From contig QANU01034852.1 of assembly GCA_003254905.1 (NCBI GenBank), forward strand, positions 94,079-158,078: a stretch of 64,000 nucleotides of DNA, written 5' to 3'. The notes beneath the pieces are model-generated. The model saw only the letters and a program-made list of their open reading frames with translations. It was not told the origin of the DNA and did not search any database. Source of the stretch: Nissolia schottii (taxonomy: Eukaryota > Streptophyta > Magnoliopsida > Fabales > Fabaceae). How positions within the stretch are numbered: position 1 is the stretch's first letter; every line of letters begins with the position of its first letter. This document shows, piece by piece, positions 63,040-64,000 of this stretch. The position numbers and the translations under genes were made by a program.

Positions 63040-63670
63040 TGATGGGAAATTCAACACAATGAAATAAAAACTCAAGCAGAGCAATATGCAGTGAATAATA
63101 ATTTTCACAACTTGCAAGAATCTATGAGGAGCAATATCAAATAATGGCAACAACAGAAACACACAAAAGAGAAGAGACACAAATATTTAGTGTGGAAAAC
63201 CTTCTCAATATGAGAAGTAAAAACCATGGAGAGTCTCAAATCACAGCACAAACCATCTCAATAATCAGCCAAAGAACAAGGCAAAATGATGAAATAGAGA
63301 ACAAGAAAAAACTAGAAAACCCCAAAAACGTTGCTGCTGTGCGCGACCAATTTCTCACAGCTTGGGCAACTTCTCAACAATCCCACTGTTTAGATTGAAG
63401 TACGTGTTCCGAACCTGTTGACAAAATTTCAGCCTGATCTAACGATGAACGAAGTGGAGCGGCAGATCTAAAACTGCTGCCCAGAAAAAAAAAACGTTTT
63501 CTCTTCTCTTCTCTCTCTTTTTTCTTCTTCCTTTTTTCTTCTTAGCTCTCTCTATGCCCCAAAAAACTGACCCCTCTCCACTCTTAAGTGAGAATAGTGA
63601 GTTTGCATCTATTGAGCCTTTCTTCACATAGGAAGGGAGCCCAAGCCCAACAACATGAACCTCGTCAACA
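63040..63670 (-). repeat. Copia-like LTR, minus orientation
   Basis: Read on the minus strand it starts TGTTGACGAGGTTCATG, immediately preceded by a purine tract (GTCAAAGGAGAAA, 63683-63671), and ends CCCATCA near 63040. This suits a 3' LTR whose element continues to the right; no copia protein is visible in the remaining 330 bp. The left border is uncertain by a base or two. Confidence 0.6.
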
Positions 63671-64000
63671 TTTCTCCTTTGACGCCAAAAGATCTAGAGA
63701 GGATTAAAATTGTAGCAGCTCTGAATCATACCTTTCCAGATGACACTTCATCTTAGATCAGAGTATAGGATCAGAGCTCCAACCTGACAATAGTAGTGGC
63801 TCTGACACAAGCACATCGGAGTAGACGACGTGGCGACTGTGAGAATCGCGCATCTCGCACCTCTCTGGTTCTCCGTTGTTGATTTCTTTTTCTATTTTTA
63901 TTTTATTTTTTAAAATTCAAAAATGGGCTTTTGTGGCTTTTTTTTTAAATGATCTCATGTTGTTTTTTTTGTGTGTATTTCTGTTGTCATTTTGTTTTGT
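63671..64000. other. Sequence beside the copia-like LTR
   Basis: Begins with the purine tract complement; otherwise unrecognised. Confidence 0.35.

Overview
This is plant nuclear DNA. The two convincing host genes are plant-type: a multi-exon oxysterol-binding-protein-related protein with canonical GT-AG introns, and a single-exon lipid phosphate phosphatase. The rest is dominated by plant transposable-element classes: Ty1/copia and Ty3/gypsy elements, a TRIM, SINEs, LINE debris, CACTA elements and foldback/MITE elements. Low GC, many AT-rich spacers and LTRs carrying repeated GTAATCGATTAC palindromes suggest a eudicot, probably a legume. The legume call is inference, not proof.

Layout. 1-8.1 kb: the 5' part of an ORP1-type gene on the minus strand (seven exons seen; the 3' end lies beyond the left edge), with a candidate core promoter near 8.6 kb. 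8.7-10.4 kb: intergenic. 10.4-11.3 kb: a complete 854-bp TRIM-like LTR element with a 5-bp target duplication. 11.6-16.9 kb: a decayed Ty1/copia element split by a 2.9-kb solo-LTR-like unit, then a foldback element and a SINE. 19.0-22.6 kb: a decayed Ty3/gypsy element (5' LTR, gag, protease, reverse transcriptase), followed to about 25.5 kb by LTR fragments. 27.0-29.3 kb: a foldback element split by a second solo-LTR-like unit, which contains a 410-bp assembly gap. 29.5-30.6 kb: LINE debris. 31-37.2 kb: AT-rich DNA with a box-B-less SINE, a 1.3-kb foldback element and a cluster of three hairpins. 37.7-39.6 kb: LTR and gag start of an Athila/Ogre-like gypsy element. 39.8-40.2 kb: a complete short CACTA element. 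40.4-42 kb: a diverged direct duplication. 42-51 kb: mostly unrecognised spacer with simple repeats, a 192-bp gap and a 165-bp MITE. 51.0-51.7 kb: an LPP-beta-type phosphatase on the minus strand. 52.7-56 kb: a CACTA fragment and a 1.1-kb TIR element. 56.8-59.9 kb: a decayed plant-mobile-domain (PMD) gene split by a 1.2-kb solo LTR. 61.8-62.5 kb: a solo LTR related to the gypsy LTR at 19.0 kb. 63.0-63.7 kb: a copia-like LTR in minus orientation.

The two host genes both concern membrane lipids (sterol/phosphoinositide transfer and lipid-phosphate hydrolysis), but they lie 43 kb apart and nothing suggests a functional cluster. I found no convincing new biological system. The most informative observations are nested insertions whose target-site duplications can be read directly, a conserved hairpin cluster, and rapidly changing short-repeat modules inside related long LTRs.
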